Assembly (NCBI RefSeq): GCF_006546835.1
Contig: NZ_VICB01000003.1
Location: forward strand, 434,001-498,000
DNA length: 64,000 nt
From: Actinomyces johnsonii
GTDB lineage: Bacteria; Actinomycetota; Actinomycetes; Actinomycetales; Actinomycetaceae
Direction: 5' to 3'
A model generated the notes under the pieces. The model made no database searches. It was not told where the DNA came from and worked only from the letters and a program-made list of their open reading frames with translations. Position numbers and translations under genes: made by a program. Below, piece after piece: positions 56,423 through 64,000 of the stretch. Numbering within the stretch: the stretch's first letter is position 1; each line of letters opens with the position of its first letter.

Positions 56423-56540
56423 GGAAGCGATGATAGGGAATCATTGGGGAGATCCATATGGGTCTCCCTACACCTGGTGCATGAGATTCGCCTGAGAGGA
56501 GTGAGGCCTCTCACGTGGGTCACGGCGCTAGGCTCTCTCC
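56423..56540. promoter_or_regulatory. Divergent promoter region, lcp / glycosyltransferase
   Basis: Minus strand: TATCAT (56430-56435), 7 nt, GTG of lcp at 56422. Plus strand: TAGGCT (56529-56534), 6 nt, GTG at 56541. Both look leaderless. The 22-bp dyad at 56447-56468 covers the expected lcp -35 zone. Confidence 0.6.
56447..56468. promoter_or_regulatory. 22-bp near-perfect palindrome, candidate operator
   Basis: GGGAGA and TCTCCC flank a central CCATATGG, with a single unpaired T/G on either side. Its position over the expected -35 of the leftward lcp gene suits a repressor or activator site for a dimeric regulator. Confidence 0.5.
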
Positions 56541-57584
56541 GTGACCAATGTTGTGGAACCCACGCCCATCAGCGCTTCGAGCGCGTCCCTCGGCTCTCCG
56601 AATACGATAGGGGAGCCCTCCGCTCCTCAGTCGGACGCCCGGGTCGAGGGGAGGGAGGCTGGCTGCGCGGTTGGTGAAATCAGCCAATCGGACGGCCGGG
56701 CGGAACCGGGATCCGCCGGCGTCCCGGCTCCCGACGCGCAGAGCGTGCGAGTCGTCACAGTGGCCTTCAACCCGGGTGAGGAGCTCGATCGTTTTCTGGC
56801 CTCCCTGGCCGCGGCCACGGCGCGCAGGCTCACCGTCGTCATCGCGGACAACGGGACCGAACACGACGTCGTCACCGCCGCCGCCCAGCGCCACGGGGCC
56901 CGCGTCGTCGGCGACGGAACCAACCTCGGCTACGGGGCCGGCGCCAACCTGGCGGCCGCCGATCTTCAGGAGGACTGGGTCGTGGTGGCCAACCCCGACC
57001 TCGTCTGGGAACCGGGCAGCCTCGACGTCCTCATCGACGCGGGTCTGGCGAATCCCACGGCCGGCTGCCTGGGGCCGCTCCTGCTCAACATCGACGGCAC
57101 CGTCTACCCCTCCGGGCGCGCCCTGCCTTCCCTGGTCAAGGGCGCAGGCCACGCCGTCCTGGGCAAGGTCTGGCCGACCAATCCCTTCTCCGCGGCCTAC
57201 CACACCGCCGAGCAGGGCTGCCCCGGCGGCATCCGGACGGTGGGCTGGCTCTCGGGGGCCTGCCTGCTGCTGCCGGCGGCCGCCTGGAGACGCCTGGGGG
57301 GATTCGACGACGGCTACTTCATGTTCTTCGAGGACGTGGACCTGGGGGAGCGGGTCGGACGGGCCGGATGGCTCAACGTGCAGGTCCGTGACTCCGTCGT
57401 CATCCACGAGCAGGGGGCCAGCTGGAAGGCCCGCCCCGAGAAGATGATCCGCGCCCACCACGCCTCTGCCCGCCACTACCTGTCCGGGGTCTACGACGCC
57501 CCGTGGCAGGCGCCTGTGCGCTGGGCGCTCTGCGGCGGGCTGCGCCTGCGCGAGGAGCTCGAGGTTCTCGCCTCCCGGCACTGA
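56541..57584 (+). CDS. GT2-family glycosyltransferase (rhamnosyltransferase-like)
   Basis: 347 residues. After a 65-residue low-complexity leader comes a GT-A domain: VRVVTVAFNPGEELDRFLASL, VIADNGTEHDV, GTNLGYGAGANLAA, VANPDLVWEPGSLD, then GWLSGACLLLPAAAWRRLGGFDDGYFMFFEDVDLGERV, typical of WbbL-like enzymes. It probably adds a sugar to a lipid-linked intermediate at the cytoplasmic face. The start codon GTG has a leaderless-type promoter. It is convergent with the DUF2304 gene 12 bp away. Confidence 0.88.
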   Translation: MTNVVEPTPISASSASLGSPNTIGEPSAPQSDARVEGREAGCAVGEISQSDGRAEPGSAGVPAPDAQSVRVVTVAFNPGEELDRFLASLAAATARRLTVVIADNGTEHDVVTAAAQRHGARVVGDGTNLGYGAGANLAAADLQEDWVVVANPDLVWEPGSLDVLIDAGLANPTAGCLGPLLLNIDGTVYPSGRALPSLVKGAGHAVLGKVWPTNPFSAAYHTAEQGCPGGIRTVGWLSGACLLLPAAAWRRLGGFDDGYFMFFEDVDLGERVGRAGWLNVQVRDSVVIHEQGASWKARPEKMIRAHHASARHYLSGVYDAPWQAPVRWALCGGLRLREELEVLASRH

Positions 57585-57596
57585 TCGAGCGGGGAC

Positions 57597-58022
57597 TTAC
57601 TTCCGGCGGGGCGCCGCGTGCTCGGGGGAGAGCTTGGCCTCGTCGGGCGGTTCGGGGGCGTTGTCGAGAGCGATGCGCCGGGCCAGGTGCGTGATCTGAC
57701 GCTCGCGTGCCCCGTTGCGGCGGAAGGAGGACAGAATCTGCGCTAGGAAGGCGATGACCATGGCGTACAGCAGCAGGTCCGTGCCTCGCCCGACTCCGAC
57801 TCGGTGCGCAATCGCGGTCATCACCGAGGGGAAGGCGATCGTGAAGATGGCGAAGGCCACGAAAGCCAGGGTCGCCAGCCGGCGGCCGGCCTGGTGGCGG
57901 GCGCCGCCGGGAGTGCGCAGCATCATCCAGCCCACGGCCGTCACCGCCAGGATGAGGGCGGCCTGAATGAAGAACTGACGGTTCGTGGTCGGGGCGATCT
58001 GGGTGACGATCTGATGAATCAT
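57597..58022 (-). CDS. DUF2304 membrane protein
   Basis: 141 residues with three helices (FFIQAALILAVTAVGWMML, LATLAFVAFAIFTIAFPSV and LLLYAMVIAFLAQIL) and a charged C-terminus. The ATG at 58022 is chosen for GGAAGG 8 nt upstream. DUF2304 genes are usually paired with a dolichol-phosphate-mannose-synthase-like GT2, exactly as here (37 bp upstream), suggesting a membrane partner or anchor for that enzyme. Confidence 0.85.
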   Translation of the reverse strand: MIHQIVTQIAPTTNRQFFIQAALILAVTAVGWMMLRTPGGARHQAGRRLATLAFVAFAIFTIAFPSVMTAIAHRVGVGRGTDLLLYAMVIAFLAQILSSFRRNGARERQITHLARRIALDNAPEPPDEAKLSPEHAAPRRK

Positions 58023-58059
58023 GGACTGTGCCTTCCGTACTGTGGCCAGGCGAGAGCGC

Positions 58060-58776
58060 TCAGGAGAAGAGCAGGTCGACCAGGATGTTGACCGAGTTCC
58101 ACAGGGACTGGCCCTTGGAGCGGGAGTAGTCCGTGTAGACGATGTGCACCGGGAACTCGCGCCAGGGCAGTCCGGAGGCGCCGATCTGGCGGATGATCTC
58201 GCTGGCGTGCGCCATGCGGTTCTGTTTGAGATCCAGGCGCGCCAGGACGTCGCGGCGGATGACTCGCAGGCCGTTGTGGGCATCGGTCAGCCGCATACCG
58301 GAGGTGCGCGAGCTGACCGCTGCCGCGGTGCGCAGGACGAGCCTCTTGAGCCAGCCCACCGGCGAGGGGCCTTCCAGGAAACGCGACCCGAGGACGACGG
58401 CGAGTCCTTCTTCGCGAGCCGCCGCGACCATGGCGGCGGCGTCGGTCGCGGAGTGCTGCCCATCGGCGTCGAAGGTGACGATGTAGTCGGCGTTCGTCTT
58501 CTCCAGGACGTAGGCGAAGCCCGTCTGCAGCGCCGCGCCCTGGCCGAGGTTGACCGGGTGACGTACGACGACGGCCCCCGCGGCGGCGGCCTCGCGAGCG
58601 GAGTCGTCCTTGGAGCCGTCGTCGACGGCGACCACGTAGGGGAAGATCTCGCGGGCCTGGGAGATGACCTCGCGCACGACGGTCGCCTCGTTGTACAGGG
58701 GGATGACGAGCCAGGTGTCGGTGACCCGGGGCACCGGGGCGGGGCCGTCGGCCCGTGTCGCGTTGGGGGTAGTCAC
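58060..58776 (-). CDS. Polyprenyl-phosphate glycosyltransferase, DPM1-like GT2
   Basis: 238 residues from the GTG at 58776, chosen because homology begins there (VTDTWLVIPLYNEATVV). GT2 core: VVAVDDGSKDDS, NLGQGAALQTGF, TFDADGQHSATDAAAM (DxD motif) and GSRFLEG, plus MRLTDAHNGLRVIRRDV. Enzymes of this type load mannose or glucose onto polyprenyl phosphate at the cytoplasmic face. It may feed the mannosyltransferase at 48063. No C-terminal membrane helices; the DUF2304 protein may supply the anchor. Confidence 0.88.
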   Translation of the reverse strand: MTTPNATRADGPAPVPRVTDTWLVIPLYNEATVVREVISQAREIFPYVVAVDDGSKDDSAREAAAAGAVVVRHPVNLGQGAALQTGFAYVLEKTNADYIVTFDADGQHSATDAAAMVAAAREEGLAVVLGSRFLEGPSPVGWLKRLVLRTAAAVSSRTSGMRLTDAHNGLRVIRRDVLARLDLKQNRMAHASEIIRQIGASGLPWREFPVHIVYTDYSRSKGQSLWNSVNILVDLLFS

Positions 58777-59029
58777 CGCTGCATTCTCGCACGCCAGTTC
58801 CGGATGCTGTCCGTCTTGCGGGGACCGGAGCCCCGCTCGCCGGTGGGGCAGGTCTCGTTTGAGCCACCTCCGGGCGTCGTCTGAGGCGGGTGCGTCCCCT
58901 AGGATGGGCCCGGTCGTGCAGTGTCCGCCGTCGCCTCGGCGACCGGAGTGGCACGGCCCCGGCAACCAGCAGGTTGACCGGTCTCACTCGATCGTCAGGG
59001 CGGCCCACGCCGTCCGTACAGGAGTCGCC

Positions 59030-59653
59030 GTGGCTACCCGAATCGCCCCGTCCGCCGACGTCTCCCAGGATGCCGCGCTCGGAGAGGGCACCAGCATCTG
59101 GCACCTCGCCCAGGTCCGTGAGCACGCAGTCCTTGGACGGGACTGCATCGTGGGGCGCGGCGCCTACATCGGCGAGGGCGTGGTCATGGGGGACAACTGC
59201 AAGGTGCAGAACTACGCCCTCGTCTACGAGCCGGCCCGCCTGGCCGACGGCGTCTTCATCGGCCCGGCCGTCACGCTGACCAACGACCACTTCCCCCGGG
59301 CCGTCAATCCCGACGGGACCCTCAAGTCCGCATCCGACTGGGAGCCGGTGGGGGTCACCATCGACGAGGGCGCCTCGATCGGGGCCCGCGCCGTGTGCGT
59401 GGCCCCGGTACGCGTGGGGGCCTGGGCCACAGTGGCTGCCGGCGCCGTCGTCACTAAGGACGTGCCCGCCCACGCCCTGGTCGCCGGAGTTCCCGCCCGC
59501 CGCATCGGCTGGGTGGGGCGGGCCGGCGAGCCGATGGTCCCGGCCGAGGCCGGCCCCGATGGCGCCCCGCGCTGGCGCTGCCCCGTCTCCGGGACCCTGT
59601 ACCAAGAAGCAGGCTCTGAGTCCGATACCACCATCCGAGAGGTCACCCACTGA
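59030..59653 (+). CDS. Left-handed beta-helix N-acetyltransferase (WbpD-like)
   Basis: 207 residues of hexapeptide repeats: SADVSQDAALGEGTSIWHLAQV, GDNCKVQNYALVYEP, TLTNDHFPRA and PAHALVAGVPARRIGWVGRAGE. It closely resembles WbpD, which acetylates the 3-amino group of UDP-GlcNAc(3NH2)A. The GTG at 59030 has AGGAG 6 nt upstream. It is directly coupled to a WbpE-like aminotransferase gene (1-bp overlap), which in turn is followed by a WbpB-like dehydrogenase gene. Confidence 0.87.
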   Translation: MATRIAPSADVSQDAALGEGTSIWHLAQVREHAVLGRDCIVGRGAYIGEGVVMGDNCKVQNYALVYEPARLADGVFIGPAVTLTNDHFPRAVNPDGTLKSASDWEPVGVTIDEGASIGARAVCVAPVRVGAWATVAAGAVVTKDVPAHALVAGVPARRIGWVGRAGEPMVPAEAGPDGAPRWRCPVSGTLYQEAGSESDTTIREVTH

Positions 59654-60786
59654 TGTCACGCGAGTTCATCCCAGCAGCCAAGCCGATCATCGGGCAGGAG
59701 GAGCGCGACGCCGTCGATGCCGTCCTGGCCTCCGGCATGGTGGTCCAGGGCCCCCAGGTCAAGGCCTTCGAGGAGGAGTTCTCCGCCCAGGTCGTCGACG
59801 GCGTCGAGTGCGTGGCCGTCAACTCCGGTACCTCGGCCCAGCACGTGGCCACCTTGGCCAGCCGGCTGGCAGAGCGCGCCGGGGGCGCCCCGGAGGTCAT
59901 CGTCCCCTCCTTCACCTTCGCCGCCACCGGCAACTCGGTGGCCATCAGCGGCGCCGTGCCGGTTTTCGCCGACATCGACCCGGTCACCTTCACCCTGGAT
60001 CCGGCCAGTGTCGAGGCATCCATCACCGAGCGCACGGCGGCCATCGAGGTGGTCCACCTCTACGGTCTGCCCGCCAACATGCCCGAGATCCTGGCCATCG
60101 CCGGGCGACACGGCCTGGCCGTCTTCGAGGACTGCGCTCAGGCGCACGGCGCCGCCATCGACGGCAAGCCCGTGGGCACCTTCGGCGCGTGGGGCTCCTT
60201 CTCCTTCTACCCCACCAAGAACATGACCAGCCTCGAGGGCGGCATGATCACCACGGCCGATGCCGAGCTGGCCCGCCGCAGCCGCCTCATCCGCAACCAG
60301 GGCATGGAGCAGCAGTACGCCAACGAGCTCGTGGGCCTCAACAACCGCATGACGGACGTGGCCGCCGCCGTCGGTCGCGTCCAGCTGACCAAGCTGGCCG
60401 GCTGGACCGCTGCGCGCCAGGCCAACGCCGCGCGCCTCAACGCCGAGCTGGCGGGCGTGGGCGGCGTCGTCACCCCCCATGTCCCCGAGGGCTACACGCA
60501 CGTCTACCACCAGTACACGATCCGTCTAGAGGGGGCCACGGCCGCCGAGCGCGACGCCGTCCAGACCGCCCTGAAAGAGGAGTGGCAGGTGGGCAGCGGC
60601 GTCTACTACCCGATCCCCAACCACCGCCTGGCCTCCCTGGCCCACTACGCCGAGGGCCTGGAACTGCCCGGAACCGAGCAGGCCGCCCGCGAGTGCCTGT
60701 CCCTGCCGGTCCACCCCTCCCTGGACGAGGCCGACCTGGAGCGCATCGGCCAGGCCGTGGTCGCCACCGTCAAGGCGGGTGCCTGA
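59653..60786 (+). CDS. DegT/DnrJ/EryC1-family sugar aminotransferase (WbpE-like)
   Basis: 377-residue PLP enzyme. SGTSAQHVA, FEDCAQAHGA and the PLP lysine Lys189 in SFYPTKNMTSLEGGMI are clear, with NNRMTDVAAAVGRVQL after it. In the WbpB/E/D route it transaminates the 3-keto sugar to a 3-amino sugar. Position between acetyltransferase and dehydrogenase genes supports this role; other amino-sugar pathways remain possible. Confidence 0.88.
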   Translation: MSREFIPAAKPIIGQEERDAVDAVLASGMVVQGPQVKAFEEEFSAQVVDGVECVAVNSGTSAQHVATLASRLAERAGGAPEVIVPSFTFAATGNSVAISGAVPVFADIDPVTFTLDPASVEASITERTAAIEVVHLYGLPANMPEILAIAGRHGLAVFEDCAQAHGAAIDGKPVGTFGAWGSFSFYPTKNMTSLEGGMITTADAELARRSRLIRNQGMEQQYANELVGLNNRMTDVAAAVGRVQLTKLAGWTAARQANAARLNAELAGVGGVVTPHVPEGYTHVYHQYTIRLEGATAAERDAVQTALKEEWQVGSGVYYPIPNHRLASLAHYAEGLELPGTEQAARECLSLPVHPSLDEADLERIGQAVVATVKAGA

Positions 60787-60787
60787 C

Positions 60788-61858
60788 ATGTGCGAGAACG
60801 TCGCCCTCGACGGCCTGGCCACGACGACCGGCCTTCCCGAAGCCCACCACCTGCCCGACAAGGGCACGGCCGACAACCCCCTGCGCGTGGGGCTCATCGG
60901 TCTGGGCTCCATGGGGCGCCACCACGCCCGGGTCATCCGCGCCACCGAGGGCATGCAGCTCGTGGCCGTGGCAGACCCCGGCGGCGACCGCTTTGGCGTG
61001 GCGGGTGAACTACCGGTCCTTCCCGACGTCCACGCCCTCATCGATGCCGGACTCGATGCCGCCATGGTGGCCGTGCCCACCGTTTACCACGAGGACGTCG
61101 CCCTGGCCCTGGCCGAGGCCGGTGTCCACACCATGGTGGAGAAGCCCATCGCCCACGCCGCCGCCGCCGGCCGCCGCGTGGCCGCCGCCTTCGCCGAGCG
61201 CGGGCTTGTGGGCGCCGTGGGCTATGTGGAGCGCTGCAACCCCGCCCTGCGGGCGCTTCGCGAGCGCCTCGATGCCGGTGAGCTTGGCGAGGTCTACCAG
61301 GTCCTCACCCGCCGCCAGGGGCCCTTCCCTGCCCGCATCAGCGACGTCGGTGTCGTCAAGGACCTGGCCACCCACGACATCGACCTGACCGCCTGGGTGG
61401 CCGGCGCCCGCTACACCTCCGTGGCCGCGCAGGTCACGCACCGCTCCGGCCGCCAGACCGAGGACATGATGGTGGCCACCGGCCTGTTGGAGGGCGGCAT
61501 CGTTGTCAGCCACCAGGTCAACTGGCTCACCCCCTTCAAGGAGCGCATCACGATCGTCACCGGGGAGAAGGGCGCCTTCGTGGCCGATACTCTCACCGGC
61601 GATCTCACCTTCCACGCCAACGGCACCGTGGCCTCCACCTGGGACCAGGTCGCCGTCTTCCGGGGGGTCAGCGAGGGCGACGTCATCCGCTACGCGATCC
61701 CCAAGCGCGAGCCGTTGGCCCTGGAGCAGGAGGGCTTCCGCGACGCCGTGCGCGGCGTGTCCCAGCGCCACGTCACCATGGCCGAGGGCGTGGCCACGCT
61801 CGACGTCGTCGAGGCGGTCCTGACCTCGGCGAGCGAGAACCGGACGGTCGAGCTCTGA
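60788..61858 (+). CDS. Gfo/Idh/MocA-family sugar-nucleotide oxidoreductase (WbpB-like)
   Basis: 356 residues. Rossmann motif GLGSMG near 38-43, then VPTVYHEDVALALAEAGVHTMVEKPIAH with the catalytic-region Glu-Lys-Pro, and GAVGYVERCNPALRAL. WbpB-like enzymes oxidise C3 of UDP-GlcNAc-uronate for the following transamination. The ATG at 60788 lies 2 bp after the aminotransferase stop with GGCGGG upstream; a GTG at 60779 is an alternative. It starts with a 30-residue leader before the NAD fold. Confidence 0.85.
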   Translation: MCENVALDGLATTTGLPEAHHLPDKGTADNPLRVGLIGLGSMGRHHARVIRATEGMQLVAVADPGGDRFGVAGELPVLPDVHALIDAGLDAAMVAVPTVYHEDVALALAEAGVHTMVEKPIAHAAAAGRRVAAAFAERGLVGAVGYVERCNPALRALRERLDAGELGEVYQVLTRRQGPFPARISDVGVVKDLATHDIDLTAWVAGARYTSVAAQVTHRSGRQTEDMMVATGLLEGGIVVSHQVNWLTPFKERITIVTGEKGAFVADTLTGDLTFHANGTVASTWDQVAVFRGVSEGDVIRYAIPKREPLALEQEGFRDAVRGVSQRHVTMAEGVATLDVVEAVLTSASENRTVEL

Positions 61859-61863
61859 ACCGC

Positions 61864-63270
61864 TTGGCCGCACCGGCGGGGCCCGTGGCGGGGCTGCTCG
61901 CCCGGGTCCGCTCGGTCATGGACTCCTCGCCGTTCCTGCGCCACGTCCTGACGCTGGTGACGGGCACGGCGGTGGCCCAGGGCGTCACCTTCCTCATGAA
62001 GATCGTCCTGGCCCGGGTCTACACTCCTCATGACATGGGGCTGTTGGGCACCTATATCTCGGTGGCCTCGATCCTGGTGGCGGTTGCTGCGCTGCGCTAC
62101 GACATGGCGATCATGCTGCCCAAGCGGGAGACCGAGGCGCTGAGCGTGGCCCGCCTGGGCATGGTGTGCCTGACCGTGGTCTCGCTGCTAGCCACGGCGG
62201 CCTCCTTCCCGCTCAACGGCGTCATCGCCCGGCAGTGGGGGCACGAGGTGGCCCTGTGGATGCCCCTGGTGGGGCTGACCACCTTCCTCATGTCCGGCGT
62301 GGAGCTGTTCAAGTACTGGTTCAACCGCAACAGCGACTACCGCACGATCGCGGTCAACCAGGCCGAGCAGCAGATCGGTCTGACCGGGGGCCAGTTCATC
62401 CTCGGCGTGGCGGGCCTGGGAGGGATGCCCGGGCTGGTGCTCGGGCACACGGCGGGCCAGCTCTTTGCCTTCGCCAACCTGGGACGCCAGGCCAGAGTTC
62501 TGTGGCGCCGACTCCCCGAGGACGCGCCCTCCCTGCGCTGGGCGGCCCGCCGCTACCGGCGCATGCCGCTGCTCAACGGACCTAACGCCCTGGGCGATGC
62601 GCTGCGGACCAACGGCATCGCCCTGCTCATCTCGGGCTACTCGGTCGCCTCCCTGGGACAGTTCCAGATGGCGTGGGGGGTGCTCGATGCCCCGCTCATT
62701 CTCATCAACGGCGCTGTGGCCAGGGTGTTCTTCCAGAAGCTCTCCACGATCGAGCCCGGGCAGATGCGCCCGCTGGTCCGGGTCACCATCAGACGTGCGG
62801 TGCTCATCGGGATCCTCCCCTTCGCGCTCATCTACGCACTTTCGCCGTGGTTCTTCCCGCTGCTGTTCGGAGCGCAGTGGGCCGAGTCCGGGAGCTTCGC
62901 CCGCGCGCTGACCCCCTGGCTGTTCATGATGCTCATCACCTCGCCGATTTCGAATCTCTTCATCGTCACCGAGCACCAGGACTGGATGCTGGGGTTCAAC
63001 GTCTTCTACACGGCGCTGCCCCTGGCCTGGCTGTACTGGTCCCCGCTGGACCTGCTGGCCACCTGCTACGTCCTGGGCGCAATGATGGCTGGACTGCTGG
63101 TGGCCAACACCGCTCTGGCGGACCACGCCGCCAAGCAGTTCGACGCCGGCGAGCGCGTGGGCGGCTTCCAGGAGTCCAAGAGCCGGGAGGAGCGCAAGAG
63201 TCGCCAGGACGGGCAGGAGGATGCCGCGTCGTCGGCCGCCTCCGGAGGCGCGGAAGGCGACGTGAGCTGA
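61864..63270 (+). CDS. Wzx-like polysaccharide flippase
   Basis: 468-residue polytopic protein (about 12 helices) of the MOP flippase superfamily, starting with LTLVTGTAVAQGVTFLMKIVLARVYTP. A charged, Lys/Arg/Glu-rich cytoplasmic tail ends it. It would move the lipid-linked repeat unit across the membrane. The start is uncertain: the TTG at 61864 and a GTG at 61885 are both in frame and neither has a good site. It follows the oxidoreductase by 5 bp. Confidence 0.85.
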   Translation: MAAPAGPVAGLLARVRSVMDSSPFLRHVLTLVTGTAVAQGVTFLMKIVLARVYTPHDMGLLGTYISVASILVAVAALRYDMAIMLPKRETEALSVARLGMVCLTVVSLLATAASFPLNGVIARQWGHEVALWMPLVGLTTFLMSGVELFKYWFNRNSDYRTIAVNQAEQQIGLTGGQFILGVAGLGGMPGLVLGHTAGQLFAFANLGRQARVLWRRLPEDAPSLRWAARRYRRMPLLNGPNALGDALRTNGIALLISGYSVASLGQFQMAWGVLDAPLILINGAVARVFFQKLSTIEPGQMRPLVRVTIRRAVLIGILPFALIYALSPWFFPLLFGAQWAESGSFARALTPWLFMMLITSPISNLFIVTEHQDWMLGFNVFYTALPLAWLYWSPLDLLATCYVLGAMMAGLLVANTALADHAAKQFDAGERVGGFQESKSREERKSRQDGQEDAASSAASGGAEGDVS

Positions 63271-63349
63271 AGACGCGTCGGGCACACTGGTATCGGGCGG
63301 CAGCGCCCGATCGTGACCGGAACCGCCGAACCGGAAGGAAACGCGAGAG

Positions 63350-64000
63350 ATGACGTCCACCACGCCCCGCAGATCCGGGACGGAGTCGACTGGTGCGTCC
63401 ACCGGTCGAAGCGGCCGACAGGGCCCGCGCAGTCTGCTGCTACTCACCGATTTCTACCCCTACGAGGTGGGGGAGGAATTCCTCGAGCAGGAGATCGAGA
63501 CGCTGTGCGCCGCCTACGACGAGGTCGTCGTCGTCCCGGTTCGCCTGAGCGAGGGGGCCCGTCAGACCCGCGCGCTGCCGGCCAACGCCCGCTGTGCCCT
63601 GCTGCCGGCCTCCCGGCTGCCCGACTGGCGCTTCCACGCGATTCTGCGCGCCCCGCAGATCCTGCTGGGACGGGAGCGGATGGTGGAGACGCCACCGTGG
63701 AAGAGCTTCGGGCGCTTCGGGATGGATGTGCGCTTCGCGGCGATCGCCCTGAGCGCCTACAGCCGGATGCGCCGGCTCCTGCCGGGCCTCGGCCTGGAGC
63801 GGGCCAGTCACCTGACCATCTACTCCTACTGGTTCTTCACCGGGGCGGCTCTGGGCGGGATGCTGCGGCGCCGTGAGCTGAGGGGGAGGCCGGTCAAGGT
63901 CGTCTCCCGGGCGCACGCCTACGACGTCGACGAGGCCGACGCACCGCGCGGCTACGTCCCCTCGCGCCGCTTCGTCATGCGGGCTGTGGACCGGGTCTAC
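63350..64000 (+). CDS. Glycosyltransferase, GT4-like (3' partial)
   Basis: The frame opens at the ATG at 63350 (GAAGGA upstream) and runs off the right edge: 217 codons visible. After a Thr/Ser/Arg leader comes SLLLLTDFYPYEVGEEFLEQEIETL, then VVVVPVRLSEGARQTRALP, and YSYWFFTGAALGGML with VVSRAHAYDVDEAD, the pattern of the N-terminal half of polysaccharide GT4 enzymes. It belongs to the envelope cluster; acceptor unknown. Confidence 0.78.
   Translation, partial: MTSTTPRRSGTESTGASTGRSGRQGPRSLLLLTDFYPYEVGEEFLEQEIETLCAAYDEVVVVPVRLSEGARQTRALPANARCALLPASRLPDWRFHAILRAPQILLGRERMVETPPWKSFGRFGMDVRFAAIALSAYSRMRRLLPGLGLERASHLTIYSYWFFTGAALGGMLRRRELRGRPVKVVSRAHAYDVDEADAPRGYVPSRRFVMRAVDRVY

Overview
The window is GC-rich (roughly 65-70% by eye), densely packed chromosomal DNA from a high-GC Gram-positive bacterium. 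GTG starts, 4-bp stop/start overlaps, paired LytR-CpsA-Psr proteins, menaquinone genes beside a 14-gene complex I operon, and many leaderless-type promoters point to an actinobacterium. Actinomyces or a close relative is the best guess, but no rRNA or other decisive marker is present.

Layout. 1-5.6 kb: 3' part of an HtrA-type protease, then menaquinone genes (menF and menG leftward, a geranylgeranyl-reductase-type flavoprotein rightward). 5.6-23.7 kb: complete nuoA-N operon ending in a long-chain trans-polyprenyl diphosphate synthase, so complex I and the supply and maturation of its quinone sit together. 23.7-30.4 kb: a lower-GC island with four paralogous Tat-type lipoproteins transcribed leftward and a broken, oppositely oriented fifth copy. 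They read as a two-gene cassette duplicated in tandem, with no function I recognise. 30.4-38.7 kb: ferredoxin-NADP reductase, alanine dehydrogenase, GNAT, HtpX protease, a P-loop kinase/APH-type kinase pair, a NarL-type two-component system and a YajQ protein. 38.8-40.4 kb: tRNA-Tyr, tRNA-Thr, tRNA-Met, rpmG and a hotdog/MaoC protein. 40.4-51.3 kb: MarR regulator, Maf, BirA, a class III adenylate cyclase, an OmpR-type two-component system, DedA, GtrA, a PIG-V-like mannosyltransferase and purK/purE. 51.3-52.5 kb: a lower-GC Abi_2-type HEPN gene with a terminator-like structured stretch directly upstream, a candidate RNA partner. 52.5-64 kb: cell-surface polysaccharide genes (galE, two LCP ligases, glycosyltransferases, DUF2304, a WbpD/WbpE/WbpB-like sugar-nucleotide trio, a Wzx-like flippase and a glycosyltransferase cut by the window edge).

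The most notable signals are: (1) the lipoprotein cassette array with its inverted, decayed copy; (2) the HEPN Abi gene and its upstream structured element; (3) at least 14 genes where a TANNNT hexamer lies 6-7 nt before the start codon with no ribosome binding site, the signature of leaderless mRNAs, which also fixes two otherwise ambiguous starts; (4) a 22-bp dyad in the divergent lcp/glycosyltransferase promoter region and a 17-bp perfect inverted repeat in the divergent menG/reductase region.
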